64,000 bases of DNA from Mesorhizobium huakuii (lineage in GTDB: Bacteria > Pseudomonadota > Alphaproteobacteria > Rhizobiales > Rhizobiaceae): contig NZ_CP050296.1 of the NCBI RefSeq assembly GCF_014189455.1, forward strand, positions 744,001-808,000, read 5' to 3'. The translations under genes were made by a program, and so were the position numbers. Shown here piece after piece: positions 62,101-64,000 of the stretch (positions within the stretch are counted from its first letter, which is position 1; every line of letters starts with the position of its first letter). Below the pieces are notes generated by a model. That model ran no database searches. It was not told where the DNA came from and saw nothing but the letters and a program-made list of their open reading frames with translations.

Positions 62101-62424
62101 GGCTCCGCTCGATCCAAAGATGGTGGCGCCCAAGCGATTGGTCAGGGTCAGCGTTCCCTGCAACCGTATTGCCGAGGAGCCGTTGATCGAGCCGGCATTG
62201 TCGATCGTGGTGGTGTCGGTGCTCGCCGTATCCCGAACGCCGCCGATCATGCCCGTATTGGTGTTGGTCAGGTCGACAACGCCGCTCGTGCTGACCAGGC
62301 AGATCGCCGTCGCATTGGTGTAGGTCTGGTTGCTGAGGGACAGCTGGGGGCAACTGGCTCGCGCCACCGCGGGCGCGGCGAGGAGCGCGAGGATCGATGC
62401 GGAGGCGAGGAGAAACGGCTTCAT
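59116..62424 (-). CDS. Autotransporter domain protein with repeat-rich passenger
   Basis: A 1102-residue type Va autotransporter. A signal peptide (MKPFLLASASILALLAAPAVARA) leads a passenger of roughly 800 residues made of beta-helix-like repeats of about 30 residues with the theme TTIDNSGTITG... and SLALTNSGTITG. The last 270 residues form the barrel (NAFSGFSNGAVGDAAGNIVWSRVLAG to NVGVKMVF, ending in the required Phe). The start at 62424 is preferred over a TTG at 62457. The passenger may be an adhesin; no catalytic motif is seen. The gene lies between direct repeats. Confidence 0.9.
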   Translation of the reverse strand: MKPFLLASASILALLAAPAVARASCPQLSLSNQTYTNATAICLVSTSGVVDLTNTNTGMIGGVRDTASTDTTTIDNAGSINGSSAIRLQGTLTLTNRLGATIFGSSGAINVGSGGITTIVNDGRIEGAYALDGDHYLDLTNTGIMAGQAFGIDGYTVKATNSGTISGGYFALRAIGDLTLDNSGDIVTDTDPSTNSTAVRAWGGTTVITNSGRIWTDSGYGIHAEVYIKNTPVGSFSLTNTGTIGGDIGVYTVFNGFTTVGATIVNSGTISGASAAIWTGGDLTLDNSGWISAIGNSGNWNGVAAHGVTTKITNSGNIYNSGVYGTGIVADGTDANTSLALTNSGTITATFGVSSQVVTTTIDNSGSITSTGGAGVYADSPAANASLALTNGKSGTITGEYGVDSLVDKTTIGNSGTITGVYDAGVYAENAAADASLTVTNSGTITGAYGVHSRLATTTIDNSGTISGTFGQAYGVYAEDAAADASLVLTNSGSITGDIGVVSLATTTIANSGTIAGATYGIETYNLVANASLALTNSGTITGPSGVFSQVTTTIDNSGTIAGTGGFGVFAAYAPANASLALTNSGTITNDSGVYSRFATTTISNSGSITGTNDDAISANSAAANGSLALTNSGTITGLHGVYSLAATTTIDNSGTIAGSDSGIYANGMLALTNSGLISGANAAVLLNSNGNSIGLDKGARFDGVIDYAGTTGNTTRFGRGSWVLDVANYDAADNAIVTAGSAYVVKENQIIVADGSAVQASARSALDITRSLSGIASDALSLSSSSLPVASSSGGALAYADDNAVDRAFTSAALTGSGQENAFSGFSNGAVGDAAGNIVWSRVLAGRSVASQDAASAASWMNFVGAAFGGDHRFSDTLRLGGFFGLADSRTDGNSSLKSKWYYAGLYGSWSPGAAFVEGNVTGGYAKNRSERMVTNGLATETASGDYGSTFVSPELALGYRVALQPGVSLTPQLRVRYLGVDAEGYGETGSSADMTVSSHYTGFLEERALAKLEFDNERWSLSTTLGVVALQRVQGSGTDVSLLGIASTVAEGDSNLFGISFGLGGNWKMTDTVSLYGAINGTALNNNASIDTNVGVKMVF

Positions 62425-62640
62425 CTTCACTGGGCGGGTCTCGATGGCTGGAACCAAATTGCCCCACCCTTGCCATGAATCCTTTGCGCAATCTTCTCAT
62501 TCCAGAGAGCCGCGTCCGACTTTTTCTGGGAGGACTTTTGCGACTAAGTGCCTGGTATCCATGTCGCGAAGATCAGATGAGGCAACGGTCCAAACCTGGC
62601 GTGTTGCGCTTGACAATGGCCGCTGGGAGAAGCGCTGGCG

Positions 62641-62755
62641 CGGCGGATTTCCCCTGGCGTTCTGGGACCTCTTTGACGGCATCATGGACGACACCACGCA
62701 CGCGCTGGACCCGGAGATGGTCGAGGCGCTTGGGTTGAGGATGCCCGCAGAATAG
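62641..62755 (+). pseudogene. Fragment of a GH5 gene 3' end
   Basis: The frame reads GGFPLAFWDLFDGIMDDTTHALDPEMVEALGLRMPAE and ends in TAG at 62753-62755. It matches the C-terminal 35 residues of the GH5 gene at 57548-58822 but without the local frameshift found there. The bases upstream (to 62500) do not resemble the rest of the GH5 gene, so this is a duplicated gene end. Confidence 0.8.
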
Positions 62756-62784
62756 GCACCGTTCCTTGTAGGCAGCCGTCGCGT

Positions 62785-62959
62785 TCCTTGGCGCCCCCTC
62801 TGTCCTGCCGGACATCTCCCCACCAGGGGGAGATTGGCAGCTTTGGCGCCAGCTCGTTCCTTGCAACGTAGGCGATTGGCGAAGGCCGGCATGTATCCGA
62901 TCTCCCCCTCGTGGGGGAGATGTCCGGCAGGACAGAGGGGGGCGCCGTAGAGCGCTAGC
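62785..62959. repeat. Direct repeat, right copy palindrome (R7)
   Basis: This palindrome, with arms gccccctctgtcctgccggacatctcccc and ggggagatgtccggcaggacagaggggggc, continues the right copy of the direct repeat. Its core, containing gcaacgtaggcgattggcgaagg, is the reverse complement of the core of R6. It ends at the stop codon of the convergent polymerase gene. Confidence 0.75.
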
Positions 62960-64000
62960 TTCGCCCGGCTTGCACCCTCTGCCCCACACCTCTTGCCGGC
63001 CTATAAAGCACCAGCGCGATCACCACGAATTTGGTCATCAGCGTCGTCTTCGAGGCAAGGCTCTCGGAGGTGTTGAGCAGGATCAGCCAGCCCAGCATCG
63101 TCAGCCAGATGCCGGAATGGCAGCGGCGCGCCACTTCGTGCATGAACAGGGCGAAGCCGACAAACAACAGCAAGGTGAAGAAGGCGCCCTGGTAGAGGAC
63201 CAGGCGGATGATCGGGTTCTCGATGCCCTGCTCGAGACCACTGATGCGGCGCAGGCTTTCGATAAGGTCGATGTCCGGCCCGACGATCAGGTCGCGCAGT
63301 TCCACATGGTTGAACAGCTCGAACATCTCGACGCGGGCATTGGCGCTGCCACTGTCCGACACGAAGCGCTCCAGCAGCGCGTCGAAGAAACCGAATGACG
63401 CCGCGACCGCGATGACCACCGGCACCAGCGCGGCAAGGATGAGGCCGAGGGCCGCGCCAAGCAGGTTGACACGCCCCGTGCGCAGGCTACGCAGGCCCTG
63501 GATAAGCAAGTAGCAACCGCCGAGCACGATCGTCGTCACCATCGCGGACCGGCCGCCAAACGCGACCAGCGCCGCGAATTGCAGGCCGATCAGCCCGAGC
63601 CGCACTGGCATGGACAGCGATCGCGAACCGGAGAGCAGCGCCAGCACATAGACCGAGGTGACCGTGGCATTGGACAGCGGATGGCCCTGAAGCGCCGTCG
63701 AGCGCAGGTCGGCCATGAACACCTCGCCGTCGAGGCGATAGGGAAAGATCAGCGTCTTGCTGGCGAACTCGAACAAAGCGAGCAAAGCGTTCACGGTCAT
63801 GATCGCATGCACGACTGTCTGCATCCGAGCGAATGTCTTCTCGTCGTCCTCGCCCAGCATCATCACCAGCAGCGCCGGCGCCACGAAGGTGTCGATCATG
63901 CCGGCCATGCCGGGACGCTGCCTGGCGATGACGACGAACAGCAGCACGATCGAGATGACCGCCATCAGTGTGCTGGCCGGCCGCCGGTCGGCGACGGCAA
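62955..64000 (-). CDS. Wzy-like polysaccharide polymerase/ligase (5' end beyond window)
   Basis: The frame is open from 62955 to the window edge, so the start lies beyond 64000. The visible 348 codons encode a polytopic membrane protein with at least eight hydrophobic segments and a large periplasmic loop (about FVSDSGSANARVEMFELFNHVELRDLIVGPDIDLIESLRRISGLEQGIENPIIRL), the plan of O-antigen polymerases and ligases. It would join repeat units exported by the flippase. The ATG at 63965 is an internal methionine. Confidence 0.8.
   Translation of the reverse strand, partial: AVADRRPASTLMAVISIVLLFVVIARQRPGMAGMIDTFVAPALLVMMLGEDDEKTFARMQTVVHAIMTVNALLALFEFASKTLIFPYRLDGEVFMADLRSTALQGHPLSNATVTSVYVLALLSGSRSLSMPVRLGLIGLQFAALVAFGGRSAMVTTIVLGGCYLLIQGLRSLRTGRVNLLGAALGLILAALVPVVIAVAASFGFFDALLERFVSDSGSANARVEMFELFNHVELRDLIVGPDIDLIESLRRISGLEQGIENPIIRLVLYQGAFFTLLLFVGFALFMHEVARRCHSGIWLTMLGWLILLNTSESLASKTTLMTKFVVIALVLYRPARGVGQRVQAGRS

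Noticed and set aside
60505..62478. Long plus-strand frames opposite the autotransporter passenger
   Set aside because: They arise from the periodic passenger repeats; the sense strand has a signal peptide and a complete barrel domain.

Overview
The window reads as chromosome of a high-GC alphaproteobacterium of the Rhizobiales, most likely Mesorhizobium or a close relative. This is inferred from the rhizobial gene families present (DUF1236 protein, mobile mystery protein pair, PE-Lig-Pol type LigD with Ku, TolB/winged-helix regulator) and from short palindromic intergenic repeats scattered between genes. No rRNA, tRNA, CRISPR array or complete insertion sequence was seen.

Layout. 1-9.6 kb: tail of an unknown gene, the chaperone gene htpG, a GlxA-type AraC regulator, a low-GC orphan ORF, an esterase divergent from a winged-helix/TolB/TPR regulator, and a CHASE-PAS-GGDEF-EAL cyclic-di-GMP protein. 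9.9-17.4 kb: FAD monooxygenase, glutathione transferase, a broken EF-G fragment without its GTPase domain, small envelope proteins, an ABC-F ATPase and a His/Lys-rich secreted protein. 17.5-30.2 kb: a dense run of small redox and detoxification genes (SDRs, glutathione transferases, cupins, VOC and AhpD-like proteins), each group with its own Rrf2, LysR or MarR regulator and often a visible palindromic operator, plus an HtrA-like protein that has lost its catalytic triad. 30.2-38.8 kb: small secreted or membrane proteins, a VirK/YbjX protein, an amidohydrolase, an isochorismatase-like hydrolase, a mobile mystery protein A/B (Xre plus Fic) pair and a membrane-anchored WD40 protein. 38.9-42.4 kb: a 36-residue peptide gene with a lasso-type leader, a membrane-anchored SdrD-like protein and an animal-type heme peroxidase. 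42.9-49.9 kb: DNA repair block with exonuclease III, a BRCT-TPR protein overlapping Ku, and a LigD split by a frameshift. 50-64 kb: two EthD paralogues, then an exopolysaccharide locus (two tandem acyltransferases, flippase, two glycosyltransferases, Tat-exported GH5 glycosidase, Wzy-like polymerase running off the window), interrupted by a large autotransporter gene lying between duplicated copies of the GH5 3' end.

Most notable: the lasso-like leader peptide whose core has no acidic ring residue; a ~110-bp duplicated element upstream of two unrelated membrane or cell-surface-type genes; a shared 15-bp palindrome linking an Rrf2 Fe-S regulator to an AhpD-like/NmrA/cupin operon; the triad-less HtrA protein; the split LigD next to intact Ku; and the autotransporter segment between direct repeats inside the polysaccharide locus.
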